From positions 124,001 through 188,000 of the forward strand of contig JAACZV010000001.1 in the NCBI GenBank assembly GCA_009996515.1: 64,000 nucleotides of DNA, written 5' to 3'. The notes beneath the pieces were generated by a model, which saw nothing but the letters and a program-made list of their open reading frames with translations, was not told where the DNA came from and did not search any database. Numbering within the stretch: the stretch's first letter is position 1; the number at the start of each line of letters is the position of its first letter. The DNA comes from Comamonadaceae bacterium. Lineage in GTDB: Bacteria > Pseudomonadota > Gammaproteobacteria > Burkholderiales > Burkholderiaceae_C. Shown here piece by piece: positions 28,216 to 37,086 of the stretch. Made by a program: the position numbers and the translations under genes.

Positions 28216-30682
28216 CCGCGTCGGCCCCACCCGTCGCCACAAGCGCAGCGAGACCAGGCCGCGCCATTGGACCCAGGCGCAGATGGAGAACCCTCTCGCC
28301 CGCTTCGTCCCGTTCTCGTCGCTGGTCAGTGAGCACGACGTCATCACCCGGGGCGGCGACTACTTCCGTGTCTGGCGGCTGGACGGCATTGCCTTCGAGT
28401 GCGCCGACGAGAGCCAGATCGCCGAACGACACGAAGCGCTGTGCAGCCTGCTGCGCAATCTGGCCGGCGGGCAGTGGGCCGTCTGGACCCACCGCCTCCA
28501 TCGCGTCGTCAGCGACGCCCTGCAGGACCCAGAAGATCCGGGCTTTGCCCAGGACCTGTCTCGGACCTATCAGGCGAAGCTCGGAAAGCACCGCCTGATG
28601 AGCAACGAGCTCTACCTGACCTTGATCTACCGCCCCACGCTGTCACGCGTAAAGCGCGCGCTGCAGTCGACTCGCAAGACCCGCGAGTCCATCGAGCAGG
28701 CCCAGGCCGATGCGCTCCGAGCCATGGAAGAACGCTCGGCGCTGGTCGACCGCGTGCTGCGCCGGTTCGGTCCTGACCTGCTGGGCGTGCGCGAGCAAGC
28801 AGGCCGCCGCTACTCCGAGGTCGTCGAGTTCCTGGGCTATCTTGTCAACGGCCAGTGGCGTGCCGTTCCGTTCGCCAAGGGACCGCTCTATCGGACGCTG
28901 CCCACGTCGCGTTTGTCCTTCGGCGGCGACAAACTGGAAATCCGCTGCGGCGACAGCCGGCGATATGCCGCGCTCATCGACATCAAGGAATACGCCGATG
29001 ACGTTCAGCCCGGCGTCCTCGACGCCCTGCTGTACGAATCCAGCGAGTTCATCGAGACGCAGAGCTTCTCCCCCCTGCCCCGCAGGGAAGCGATACGCGC
29101 CCTGGAACTGCAGCGTGACCAGCTGCTCGCCAGTGACGACGTCGTCGCGAGCCAGATTGCCGACATGGACCTGGCCCTCAACGAACTCGGCGACGGCCAG
29201 TTCTGCATGGGCGAGTACCACTACTCCCTGGTGGTGTTCGGGGAGAGCGTCTCGGACGCGGGACGGCGGGCCGCACAAGCCATCGGCGCCGTCGGCGAGT
29301 CCACCAGCCTGCAGATGTCCCCGGTCGACCTGGTCGCTGATGCCGCATGGTTCGCCCAGTGGCCCGGCAACTGGCAATGGCGACCGAGGGACGCCAAGCT
29401 TTCGTCGCGGGCCTTCGCCGCGCTGGCCAGCGCTCACAACTTCCCGCAGGGCAAGCGCAGCGGCAATCCGTGGGGCGAAGCCCTTGCGCTGTTGCGCACA
29501 CCGTCGGGCCAGCCGTTCTACCTGAACCTGCACAGCAGCCCCATCGACGAAGACTCGGAGGACAAGAAGCTGCCGGGCAACACGCTCATCATCGGTTCCA
29601 CCGGCGTTGGCAAGACCACGCTGGAGATGTTCCTCCTGGCCCTCACCCGCAAGTGGCAGCCAGCACCACGTCTGGTGCTGTTCGACCTGGACCGCGGCTG
29701 CGAGATCGCCATCCGCGCGCTGGGCGGCCACTACCTCACGCTGGAAGCAGGACGCCCCACAGGCTGCAATCCGCTGCAGCGCGAACCGACGCCCAGCCGC
29801 ATCCAGTTCTGGGAGCAGCTGATCAAGATCTGCATCACCTCCACCGCCCTGCCCTTGATGCCGGCGGACGAGCGCGCCATCGCGGACGCGGTCCGGGCGG
29901 TCGCCATGATGCCGGCCGCATTACGCCGCTTCTCGACTGTGCGCCAGAACCTGCCCAAGAACGGGGAGAACAGCCTCTATGAGCGCCTTGGTCGCTGGTG
30001 CGATGGTGGCGCACTGGGTTGGGTCTTCGACCAGGCCGACGACCGGCTGCTCAACCTGAAGGCCGCGCCCGTGATCGGGTTCGACACCACGGAGTTCCTC
30101 GACCTGCCCGAGGTCCGCACGCCGGTCATGATGTACCTGCTGCAGGTCATGGACGAACTCGTCGATGGCAGCCGACTGATCTACGTGATCTCGGAATTCT
30201 GGAAGGCACTGGACCACGAGATCTTCAGCGACTTCGCCAAGAAGAAGCAGAAGACCATCCGCAAGCAGAACGGCCTGGGAATCTTCGACACGCAGAGCCC
30301 GTCCGACGTCCTTCGTCACCCGATCGGCCGCACGATGATCGAGCAGAGCGTGACGAAGATCTTCCTCGCCAACCCGGAGGCGGTTCGCGACGAGTACGTC
30401 GACGGCTTCGGGCTCAGCGAGGCCGAGTACGAGATCGTCCGCTCGCTGGGATCCCACGGCGGTCGCCGCTTCCTCGTCAAGCAGCCTCACGGCAGCGCCA
30501 TCTGCGAGCTCGACCTGGCCGGCCTGGACACCTTCATCACCGTGCTGTCCGCCACCACCGACAACGTGGCACTGCTGGACGCGATCCGCGCCAGGCATGG
30601 CAACGATCCGACCCACTGGCTTCCCGTGCTGCTCCGAGAGGTTCAAGATCGCGCAACCCTAACTCTTCGGAGCGTTGCATGA
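28199..30682 (+). CDS. virB4: VirB4 ATPase
   Basis: An 827-residue T4SS ATPase. The N-terminal CagE/TrbE part spans roughly the first 400 residues. The P-loop is IIGSTGVGKTTLEMF (about residue 465), followed by LVLFDLDRGCEI, a Walker B region near ISEFWKAL and the C-terminal FDTQSPSDVLRHPIGRTMIEQ segment. The start is ATG 28199 (MLGITDR), which overlaps virB3; the open frame further upstream belongs to virB3 in another phase. It powers pilus biogenesis and substrate transfer. Confidence 0.95.
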   Translation: MLGITDRVGPTRRHKRSETRPRHWTQAQMENPLARFVPFSSLVSEHDVITRGGDYFRVWRLDGIAFECADESQIAERHEALCSLLRNLAGGQWAVWTHRLHRVVSDALQDPEDPGFAQDLSRTYQAKLGKHRLMSNELYLTLIYRPTLSRVKRALQSTRKTRESIEQAQADALRAMEERSALVDRVLRRFGPDLLGVREQAGRRYSEVVEFLGYLVNGQWRAVPFAKGPLYRTLPTSRLSFGGDKLEIRCGDSRRYAALIDIKEYADDVQPGVLDALLYESSEFIETQSFSPLPRREAIRALELQRDQLLASDDVVASQIADMDLALNELGDGQFCMGEYHYSLVVFGESVSDAGRRAAQAIGAVGESTSLQMSPVDLVADAAWFAQWPGNWQWRPRDAKLSSRAFAALASAHNFPQGKRSGNPWGEALALLRTPSGQPFYLNLHSSPIDEDSEDKKLPGNTLIIGSTGVGKTTLEMFLLALTRKWQPAPRLVLFDLDRGCEIAIRALGGHYLTLEAGRPTGCNPLQREPTPSRIQFWEQLIKICITSTALPLMPADERAIADAVRAVAMMPAALRRFSTVRQNLPKNGENSLYERLGRWCDGGALGWVFDQADDRLLNLKAAPVIGFDTTEFLDLPEVRTPVMMYLLQVMDELVDGSRLIYVISEFWKALDHEIFSDFAKKKQKTIRKQNGLGIFDTQSPSDVLRHPIGRTMIEQSVTKIFLANPEAVRDEYVDGFGLSEAEYEIVRSLGSHGGRRFLVKQPHGSAICELDLAGLDTFITVLSATTDNVALLDAIRARHGNDPTHWLPVLLREVQDRATLTLRSVA

Positions 30683-31089
30683 AGCCGGTCTCACACCTGA
30701 TCAGCGCGGTGATCCTGTCCCTCGCAGCTGCCTCGGCCAGCGCCCAGTTCGTCAAGGGCAACGAGGCCGTTTCCGTGTTGCCCGACGGGACGAAGAAAGT
30801 GGAGACGCCGCCCCTACCTAAAGGCGGCAGGCTGCCTCCGCCCTGCGAAGCGAGGAAGCCAGGCTGCACGGCGGCTGGATGGCTCATGGTCGAGACCTCG
30901 CAGGGCCTGCAGGAATGCACCGAGTTCTACGCACGACCGGGAACTTGCCGCACGTCAACCTATGGCTCAGAGAAGCGCCCACGGCGCTGGATCGTCAAGA
31001 CGGGTGGTCAGTGGATGCAATGCCCGCGGCCGGAGATCACGAGCCGCTGCGTCAGCACCAAGACGCTTCCAAGCATCGAAGTTCAGTAG
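30679..31089 (+). CDS. exported cysteine-rich protein in the T4SS operon
   Basis: A 136-residue protein with a clear signal peptide (first 23 residues, ending ASASAQ). The mature part is basic, with five or six spaced cysteines (PPCEARKPGC, QECTEF, GTCRTS, MQCPRP, SRCVS), which suggests periplasmic disulfides. It starts at ATG 30679, overlapping the virB4 stop, and lies where virB5 often sits. I do not recognise a family. It could be a T4SS accessory of this element lineage or a functional stand-in for VirB7. Confidence 0.75.
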   Translation: MKPVSHLISAVILSLAAASASAQFVKGNEAVSVLPDGTKKVETPPLPKGGRLPPPCEARKPGCTAAGWLMVETSQGLQECTEFYARPGTCRTSTYGSEKRPRRWIVKTGGQWMQCPRPEITSRCVSTKTLPSIEVQ

Positions 31090-31101
31090 CCGAGGTTCGC
31101 C

Positions 31102-32169
31102 ATGTTCACTTGGGTCGGATCGCAATTTGACAGTGTGCTCAACACGTATGTCGTCGGCGTCGTGTCGTCGCTCATCGCGGGGATCACGCCAATTGCGATC
31201 ACCTGCATGACCCTTTGGATTGCCTTGTACGGATGGGCCGTCATCCGCCATGAGGTGTCGGAGACCGTCCCCGCCTTCATCTGGAAGGTCTTCAAGATCG
31301 GTCTGGTGCTCGCCGTCGCCCTGCAATCAGGCTTCTACATCAGCACGGTCTCAGACACCGCCAACGCGCTGGCCACCGGTGTCGCAACAACGTTCCAACC
31401 GGCGACCGCAGACCCGACCACGATCGCCGGACCCTACGCGCTGCTCGACAAGTTCAATGACAACGCCAGCCAACTCGTCATCGACCTGCTGAAGGAAGGC
31501 GGCTGGACGAGACCGGAGTTGTGGTTCGCAGCTGCTGTTACCGCAATAGGCAATGTGGTCTTCCTCTGCCTGGCGCTGTACGTAGTCACGCTCGCAAAGG
31601 TGTTCCTCACATTCACGATCGCGGTTGGGCCGCTGTTTGTGCTCTGCCTTGCCTGGCGGCCGACTGCCAAGTTCTTTGACAGCTGGCTATCCATGCTGCT
31701 CAACGCCGTTGTCCTCACCTGGATCGCCTTCTTCGCGCTTGGACTAAGCGCCCACCTGGGTCAAACCATCGTCCAGACCATTCAAGACCAAGGTGGCTTC
31801 GCCGGCCCCACGTTCAACGCCGTGGGCGAGTCCATGAAGTACTGCATCGTCATGGTCCTGATGGCGATCCTCTGCTTCCAGGCGCCCAGCCTCGCCGCTG
31901 CGTTGACGGGCGGCCCAGCCATCCAGCAGGGCGTTCAGATGGTCCAGAACGCCATGATGGTCGCTGGCCTGCGCTCATCGTCTCGCGCGGCAGGCACCAC
32001 CCCCGGTGGAAGCGGCGGCGGCACCGTCCGCGCCGGCGTCGGCCTCCCCTACATCGCCGGCCAGGCCACGGGTGCTGCTGCGTCCGCCGCTGGCCGCATG
32101 GCCCGCCACGGTGCCGGCGCCGTTCGAACCGCTGCATACAAGCTCGCCGCTCTGCGCGGCCGGACCTGA
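31102..32169 (+). CDS. virB6: VirB6 inner-membrane channel protein
   Basis: A 355-residue polytopic protein with six or so membrane segments (for example GVVSSLIAGITPIAITCMTLWIALYGW and the VVFLCLALYVVTLAKVFLTFTIAVGPLFVLC stretch) and a Gly/Ala/Arg-rich soluble tail, as in VirB6/TrbL. It forms part of the translocation path across the inner membrane. Here it precedes virB5, which differs from the common order. Confidence 0.9.
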   Translation: MFTWVGSQFDSVLNTYVVGVVSSLIAGITPIAITCMTLWIALYGWAVIRHEVSETVPAFIWKVFKIGLVLAVALQSGFYISTVSDTANALATGVATTFQPATADPTTIAGPYALLDKFNDNASQLVIDLLKEGGWTRPELWFAAAVTAIGNVVFLCLALYVVTLAKVFLTFTIAVGPLFVLCLAWRPTAKFFDSWLSMLLNAVVLTWIAFFALGLSAHLGQTIVQTIQDQGGFAGPTFNAVGESMKYCIVMVLMAILCFQAPSLAAALTGGPAIQQGVQMVQNAMMVAGLRSSSRAAGTTPGGSGGGTVRAGVGLPYIAGQATGAAASAAGRMARHGAGAVRTAAYKLAALRGRT

Positions 32170-32188
32170 CCACACCTAGGAGTTCGCC

Positions 32189-32884
32189 ATGCGCTCACGC
32201 CTCAAGATCGCCGCGGCAGCGGCCATCCTCGCAACCTCAGGCGCCACCCGCGCCAGCGGCATCCCGGTCATCGACGTCGCCAACCTGGTCCAGACGGTGC
32301 AGCAGGTAATGAACGACATCACCGAGATCAACAACCAGGTCCAACAGATCACCCAGCTTAGGGCCCAGTTGGACAGCATCAACGGGGTGCGCAACCTCGG
32401 CAAGGTATTCCACAACCCCGCCCTAACCAACTACGTGCCGGCGGAGGCCTACACCTTCCTGAACGGCGTCAACGCGACGGGCTACTCCGGCCTCAACGCG
32501 ACCGCCAAGGCGCTGCGCGACGCCAACATGCTCTACAACTGCATGGATCGCAACGGCGCAGATCGCGTCACGTGCCAGGCTGCGCTGGCGCAGCCGTACC
32601 AGCACAAGGGCCTGCTGCAAGACGCCATGAAAGCCGCCTCTGGCCGGCTGTCGCAGATCCAGGCGTTGATGGGCCAGATCAACGCGACGAACGATCAGAA
32701 GTCGGTCCAGGAGATCCAGGCTCGCATCGGCGCCGAGAACGCGCTGCTGGCCCACGAGGTCTCCCAGGTGCAGATGCTCCAGGGCATGGCCGACAGCGAA
32801 GAACGTATCGCCCGAGCCCGAGACCGAGAACGTCAGTACCAGATGCTGGTCCGCACCGGCAAGGTTTCCGACTACCTGCCCTGA
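32189..32884 (+). CDS. virB5: VirB5 minor pilin / adhesin-like T4SS protein
   Basis: A 231-residue exported protein. The signal peptide ends near ATRASG (residue ~23). It then has GIPVIDVANLVQTVQQVMNDITEINNQVQQITQL, a helical stretch typical of VirB5/TrbJ, and a long C-terminal helical part (QEIQARIGAENALLAHEVSQVQMLQGM). A strong AGGAG ribosome binding site precedes the ATG. It is likely at the pilus tip and involved in recipient contact. Confidence 0.87.
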   Translation: MRSRLKIAAAAAILATSGATRASGIPVIDVANLVQTVQQVMNDITEINNQVQQITQLRAQLDSINGVRNLGKVFHNPALTNYVPAEAYTFLNGVNATGYSGLNATAKALRDANMLYNCMDRNGADRVTCQAALAQPYQHKGLLQDAMKAASGRLSQIQALMGQINATNDQKSVQEIQARIGAENALLAHEVSQVQMLQGMADSEERIARARDRERQYQMLVRTGKVSDYLP

Positions 32885-32918
32885 CGCGCAGGCCCCACCC
32901 AGTCACCCGAGGTACCCC

Positions 32919-33692
32919 ATGAGCGCTGTCCTGACACCAGGCGAGGCCGCCGCATTGCCGAAGCGCACCAGCAGACCGGCAACCACGCCCGCCATCGCCG
33001 ACGACATCGGAGCAAACCAGGCTTGGGAGCTTGACCGGCAACTGTTGACCGAACGGTCCGAGCGGCGCGCCTGGCGGGTAGCGGCCGGCGGCGCCGTGCT
33101 GGGCTTGATCGGCATCGCCGCGGTGTTCGTGCAAGGGCCGCTCCGCAGCGTCGTCGAGATCCCCATCGTCGTCGACCGCGTCACCGGCGAGACGACCGTG
33201 CAGCAACGGCTGGCCGTCGAAACCATCCCGCCTCTGGAGGCACTGGACAAGCACAACGCCGCAGCCTTCGTCAGAGCCCGGGAAGGCTACAGCTGGATGT
33301 TCCTGCAGCGCGACTTCGACCAGGTCGCACGCATGGCAGTTCCGACGGTCTTTGCCGACTACAACCGCCTCTTCGAGGGCGATGCAGCACTGCAGAAGAA
33401 GCTGGCGGGTACGCAGGACTGGCGCATCCACATCGTCGGCGTGCGGCTCGCCGCAGCCGGCCGTAGTGGCAACCAGGGCGAGGCCACTGTCACCTACGAC
33501 AAGGTCGTGCACCTCACCGACCGGAACCTGCCGGACGTGACCACGCGGCACGTCGCCAGCATCGTCTTCAAGTACCAGCCCAAGGTGCTGGCCAAGGAAC
33601 GGGACCGGCTAGAGAACCCCTTCGGCTTCGTCGTCACCGCCTACCGCTCCGATCCGGAGATCAGCGCCACGGCGCCAGGAGCAAAGCCATGA
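32919..33692 (+). CDS. virB8: VirB8 inner-membrane assembly factor
   Basis: A 257-residue protein with a short cytoplasmic N-terminus, one membrane segment (RVAAGGAVLGLIGIAAVFVQ, about residues 48-68) and a periplasmic NTF2-like domain containing EGYSWMFLQRDFDQVARM and NPFGFVVTAYR. It nucleates the T4SS core. Its stop overlaps the virB9 ATG (ATGA), showing coupling. Confidence 0.92.
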   Translation: MSAVLTPGEAAALPKRTSRPATTPAIADDIGANQAWELDRQLLTERSERRAWRVAAGGAVLGLIGIAAVFVQGPLRSVVEIPIVVDRVTGETTVQQRLAVETIPPLEALDKHNAAAFVRAREGYSWMFLQRDFDQVARMAVPTVFADYNRLFEGDAALQKKLAGTQDWRIHIVGVRLAAAGRSGNQGEATVTYDKVVHLTDRNLPDVTTRHVASIVFKYQPKVLAKERDRLENPFGFVVTAYRSDPEISATAPGAKP

Positions 33693-34585
33693 AGACCTTG
33701 GTATCCCTCCTCATCGTCGCCTCCATCCCCGCAGCGACCGCGACTCGACATGACGGCGACCCGCGCCTGCGCGAGATCACCTATGACCCGCGGTCTGTCG
33801 TCACCGTGCCCGTCAAGCGCGGAATCGTGTCCCTGGTCACTCTCGATGCCGACGAGGCCATCACGGAGGTCGCCGCTGGCCTCGGGGGCGACTGCGTCAA
33901 GCCCGAAGCGGCCTGGTGCGTGGTCGCGCAGCCGGGAGGGCGCACGCTGTTCATCAAGCCCAAGAGCGGCGCCAGCGCGGCGAACACCCTCGCCGTCGTG
34001 ACGGATCGGCGGACCCACGCCTTCCGGTTCGAGGTGCTGGCTGACGACGATCCGAAGCCGCCTGTCTACAGGCTGCATGTCAAGGCGCAGGCTCGGCAAG
34101 CAGTTGCCGCGGTTCGCCAAACGAGCCTTTTGGGCCCCACCCTGCCCCCACTCATCGTTCAGCCATTGCCTCTGCCGGCGGAACTGGTCGCCGAGCGCAT
34201 GCAGACCAAACCACAGGTCTTGAACACCCAGTACTCCCTCGCCGAGGGCCGCAACTCCGACGAAATCGTGCCCTCGCTGGTGTTCGACGACGGACGGTTC
34301 ACCTACATGCGGTTCCCGGGCAACCGGGAGGTGCCTGCTGTGTTCCATGTGCGCAGCGATGGCAGCGAGACGCTGATCAACGCCCGCATGGAAGATGACA
34401 TGCTGGTCGTGGACCGGGTCAGCCGCCGGCTGATGCTGCGTGCCGGATCCTCCGTGGTCGGCCTCTGGAACGAGGCGTTTGACCTGGACGGCGTCCCACC
34501 GGACGCTGGAACAACGGTGCCAGGCGTGGAGCGCGTCCTCAAAGCAGCGCAGGCACCTGAAGCGCAACGGGGGGCCCAACCATGA
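33689..34585 (+). CDS. virB9: VirB9 outer-membrane core protein
   Basis: A 298-residue protein with a signal peptide (~18 residues), the N-terminal DPRLREITYDPRSVVTVPVKRG pattern and the C-terminal beta domain (PSLVFDDGRFTYMRFPGNREVPAVF and DDMLVVDRVSRRLMLRAG) that contacts VirB7 and VirB10. The stop overlaps the virB10 start. It forms the outer-membrane core ring. Confidence 0.93.
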   Translation: MKTLVSLLIVASIPAATATRHDGDPRLREITYDPRSVVTVPVKRGIVSLVTLDADEAITEVAAGLGGDCVKPEAAWCVVAQPGGRTLFIKPKSGASAANTLAVVTDRRTHAFRFEVLADDDPKPPVYRLHVKAQARQAVAAVRQTSLLGPTLPPLIVQPLPLPAELVAERMQTKPQVLNTQYSLAEGRNSDEIVPSLVFDDGRFTYMRFPGNREVPAVFHVRSDGSETLINARMEDDMLVVDRVSRRLMLRAGSSVVGLWNEAFDLDGVPPDAGTTVPGVERVLKAAQAPEAQRGAQP

Positions 34586-35994
34586 CGACCGATCGCAGCC
34601 CCACGCCAGACGATGCCGAGCCCGGGATGCCGGTTGACGGGAACACCATGTCGCCGCTGCCTGGGGAACTTGGGATTCCCAACGTGGCGGACGCGCAGGG
34701 CAACTCGATCTCCAAGAAGGGGCTGCTCGCGCTGATCCTGTTCATGGCCTCTCTGGTGGCGATCAGCGCCGTGGGCATCCAACGGTTCGCCGCGAGTGGC
34801 AAGAAGGCCGAGCCGGAGGTCACGCGCGCCGGAGACAAACCCAGCGCCGCCACGACTGAGCCTCGAAAGCTGGAGGTCGCCGCGCTGGCGCCAACCCAGG
34901 CCGCCAGCGCCGCCCCCCGCATCCCGGCGCTGGAGCCCGACGAGGATGAAGCCGCGCAGTCCATCGGCGTCCGGCGTACTGGCAGCGGCGCTCCTCAGAA
35001 GAACGGCTCGAAGCAGACACCACCCGAGGACGCACCGATCTTGCTGGTGTCGACTCGCCCGGCCGGGCACGCATCTGCAAGGCCGGCGAACCCTGCGCCG
35101 GTGAACGGCAGCGCTGAGAACCTGAACACCCACCACAACGAGCTCGATCCGACCGATCCGCTTGCCGCCACAACCCGCAACCTGGAGAACTACCAGCGGC
35201 AGCTTCAGGGCCTGCTCAACGATCTGACCCGAACTGCAGATCTGGCCGCTGGCGGAGGCAACACGCAGAGCCCCACCGGCCCGCTGTTGAACCCGCCATC
35301 GCCTGCCGGCCACGCCGGCAATGCCGGGCAGCCGGCTACCGGCGGGCTGTTCGGCGGTCAGCTGCTGGGGTCGACGACGCCTGCGGTCAGCGCCCGGGTG
35401 CTGGGCAATCGGAGCCTGACACTGCCCAAGGGCACCGCGTTCACCTGCGCGCTCAAGACCCGCCTGATCAGCGCAGCGTCGGGCCTGGTGGGCTGCCAGG
35501 TCCAGCGCAACGTCTTCAGCGACGACGGCCGGGTCCTGCTCATCGAGCGGGGCTCTCACCTGGACGGCGAGTACCGGATGGCATCTGCGCGGCCGGGCAT
35601 GGTCCGCATCCCCGTGCTGTGGACCCGGATCCGCACGCCACTGGGCGTGACCGTCGACATCGATTCGCCCGCGACGGGGCCACTCGGCGAGTCCGGCGTG
35701 AATGGCTACGTGGACAACCGCTGGACAGATCGCATCGGTGCCGCGATGTTGCTCTCCCTGATCGACGACTCCGTCAAGCTGGTGATCCAGAACCAGACGA
35801 ATGACCGCCAGGGCGACACCATCGTGATGCCCTCCACCACGGCGAACACCAGCAAGCTGGCCGAGAAGGTGCTGGACAGCACGATCAACATCCCGCCGCT
35901 GGTCTACCAGAACCAGGGCGGCATCGTGGGCATCTACGTCGCACGAGACGTGGACTTCTCGTCTGTCTACGAGCTCCGCCCCGCGGCGCGGTGA
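34582..35994 (+). CDS. virB10: VirB10 core complex protein
   Basis: A 470-residue protein. It has a cytoplasmic N-terminus, one membrane helix (GLLALILFMASLVAISAVGI, about residues 49-68), a long Pro/Ala/Ser-rich linker (70-250) and a C-terminal TrbI/VirB10 domain (LPKGTAFTCALKTRLISAASGLVGC, NRWTDRIGAAMLLSLIDDSVKL and NIPPLVYQNQGGIVGIYVARDVDFS). It spans both membranes and senses ATPase activity. An overlapping antisense frame of 720 codons is an artefact of GC bias. Confidence 0.94.
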   Translation: MTTDRSPTPDDAEPGMPVDGNTMSPLPGELGIPNVADAQGNSISKKGLLALILFMASLVAISAVGIQRFAASGKKAEPEVTRAGDKPSAATTEPRKLEVAALAPTQAASAAPRIPALEPDEDEAAQSIGVRRTGSGAPQKNGSKQTPPEDAPILLVSTRPAGHASARPANPAPVNGSAENLNTHHNELDPTDPLAATTRNLENYQRQLQGLLNDLTRTADLAAGGGNTQSPTGPLLNPPSPAGHAGNAGQPATGGLFGGQLLGSTTPAVSARVLGNRSLTLPKGTAFTCALKTRLISAASGLVGCQVQRNVFSDDGRVLLIERGSHLDGEYRMASARPGMVRIPVLWTRIRTPLGVTVDIDSPATGPLGESGVNGYVDNRWTDRIGAAMLLSLIDDSVKLVIQNQTNDRQGDTIVMPSTTANTSKLAEKVLDSTINIPPLVYQNQGGIVGIYVARDVDFSSVYELRPAAR

Positions 35995-36000
35995 GCCACC

Positions 36001-37086
36001 ATGAACAACTGCAGCTGCGATCAAGATGCGCTGGCCGACGGCTGGTGTGGCGACGCCACCTCCGTCATCGAGTTCCTCCGGCCGCTGCGCCAGCACCTCG
36101 ACGCGCCTGATGTTCTGGAGGTCTGCGTCAACCGCCCGGGCGAACTGCTCATCGAAGACGCGACGGGCTGGCGGACGGTGGTCGCGCCGGACATGAAGCT
36201 GGAGCGTTGCCTGTCGTTGGCCACGGCGGTTGCCACGTTCTGCGACCAGCTGATCAACCAGGAACGCCCGCTGCTGAGCGCCACGCTGCCCACAGGCGAG
36301 CGCGTCCAGCTCGTCGTCCCGCCGGCGGTGACGCGCGGCACGGTGTCCATCACGATCCGCAAACCGTCCGGCGTCATCAAGGGCCTGGCGGACTTCGAGC
36401 GAGAAGGTCTGTTCGAACGGACCGCTGACCTGTCGCGAGCATCCGAAGGAAGCCTTCCTCCGCACGAAGCGGAGCTTGTCGCACTCAAGGACGCCGGTCG
36501 CTATGCGGAGTTCCTGCGACTGGCGGTGCGCGCCTGCCAGACCGTTGTCGTCAGCGGCAAGACAGGGTCCGGCAAGACCACATTCATGAAGGGCTTGGTC
36601 GAAGAGGTCTCTCGGAGCGAGCGGCTCATCACCATCCAGGACGCCGCAGAGCTGACCCTACCGAACCATCCCAATGCTGTCCACCTGTTCTACAGCAAGG
36701 ACGCGCAGGGCACGGCACGCGTCACCGCGAAGTCACTGCTTGAGGCCTGCCTGCGGATGAGGCCGGACCGCATCTTCCTTGCGGAGGTCCGAGGAGACGA
36801 GTGTTTCCACTTCGTGCGGCTGGCGGCGTCTGGGCACCCAGGCAGCATCACCAGCGTACATGCCGGCAGCTGCGCCCTCGCCTTCGAGCAGATGGCGCTG
36901 ATGATCCGCGAGACCGGCGCTGGCAGCGGGCTGCGCATGGATGAGATCCGCCGGTTGCTGCACATCGTCGTGGACGTGGTCGTCCAGTTCGACCGCGACG
37001 AGCGAGGGCGCTTCATTTCCGAGATTCACTACCAGCCGCGGGGCCAGCGCCTGCAGCCTGGGCGCGTTGAAGGGGCGGCGGCATGA
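36001..37086 (+). CDS. virB11: VirB11 hexameric ATPase
   Basis: A 361-residue secretion ATPase. It has an N-terminal domain (VCVNRPGELLIED, LPTGERVQLVVPPA), a Walker A GKTGSGKTTFMK (about residues 184-195), an Asp box IQDAAEL, a Walker B-like RMRPDRIFLAEVRGDE and GHPGSITSVHAGS. It docks on VirB4 and switches between pilus building and DNA transfer. Its stop overlaps the virD4 ATG. Confidence 0.95.
   Translation: MNNCSCDQDALADGWCGDATSVIEFLRPLRQHLDAPDVLEVCVNRPGELLIEDATGWRTVVAPDMKLERCLSLATAVATFCDQLINQERPLLSATLPTGERVQLVVPPAVTRGTVSITIRKPSGVIKGLADFEREGLFERTADLSRASEGSLPPHEAELVALKDAGRYAEFLRLAVRACQTVVVSGKTGSGKTTFMKGLVEEVSRSERLITIQDAAELTLPNHPNAVHLFYSKDAQGTARVTAKSLLEACLRMRPDRIFLAEVRGDECFHFVRLAASGHPGSITSVHAGSCALAFEQMALMIRETGAGSGLRMDEIRRLLHIVVDVVVQFDRDERGRFISEIHYQPRGQRLQPGRVEGAAA

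Noticed and set aside
34303-36465. A 720-codon open frame on the - strand across virB9, virB10 and virB11
   Set aside because: It is antisense to three well-supported genes and is rich in Arg, Ala, Gly and Gln, as expected for a GC-biased mirror frame.
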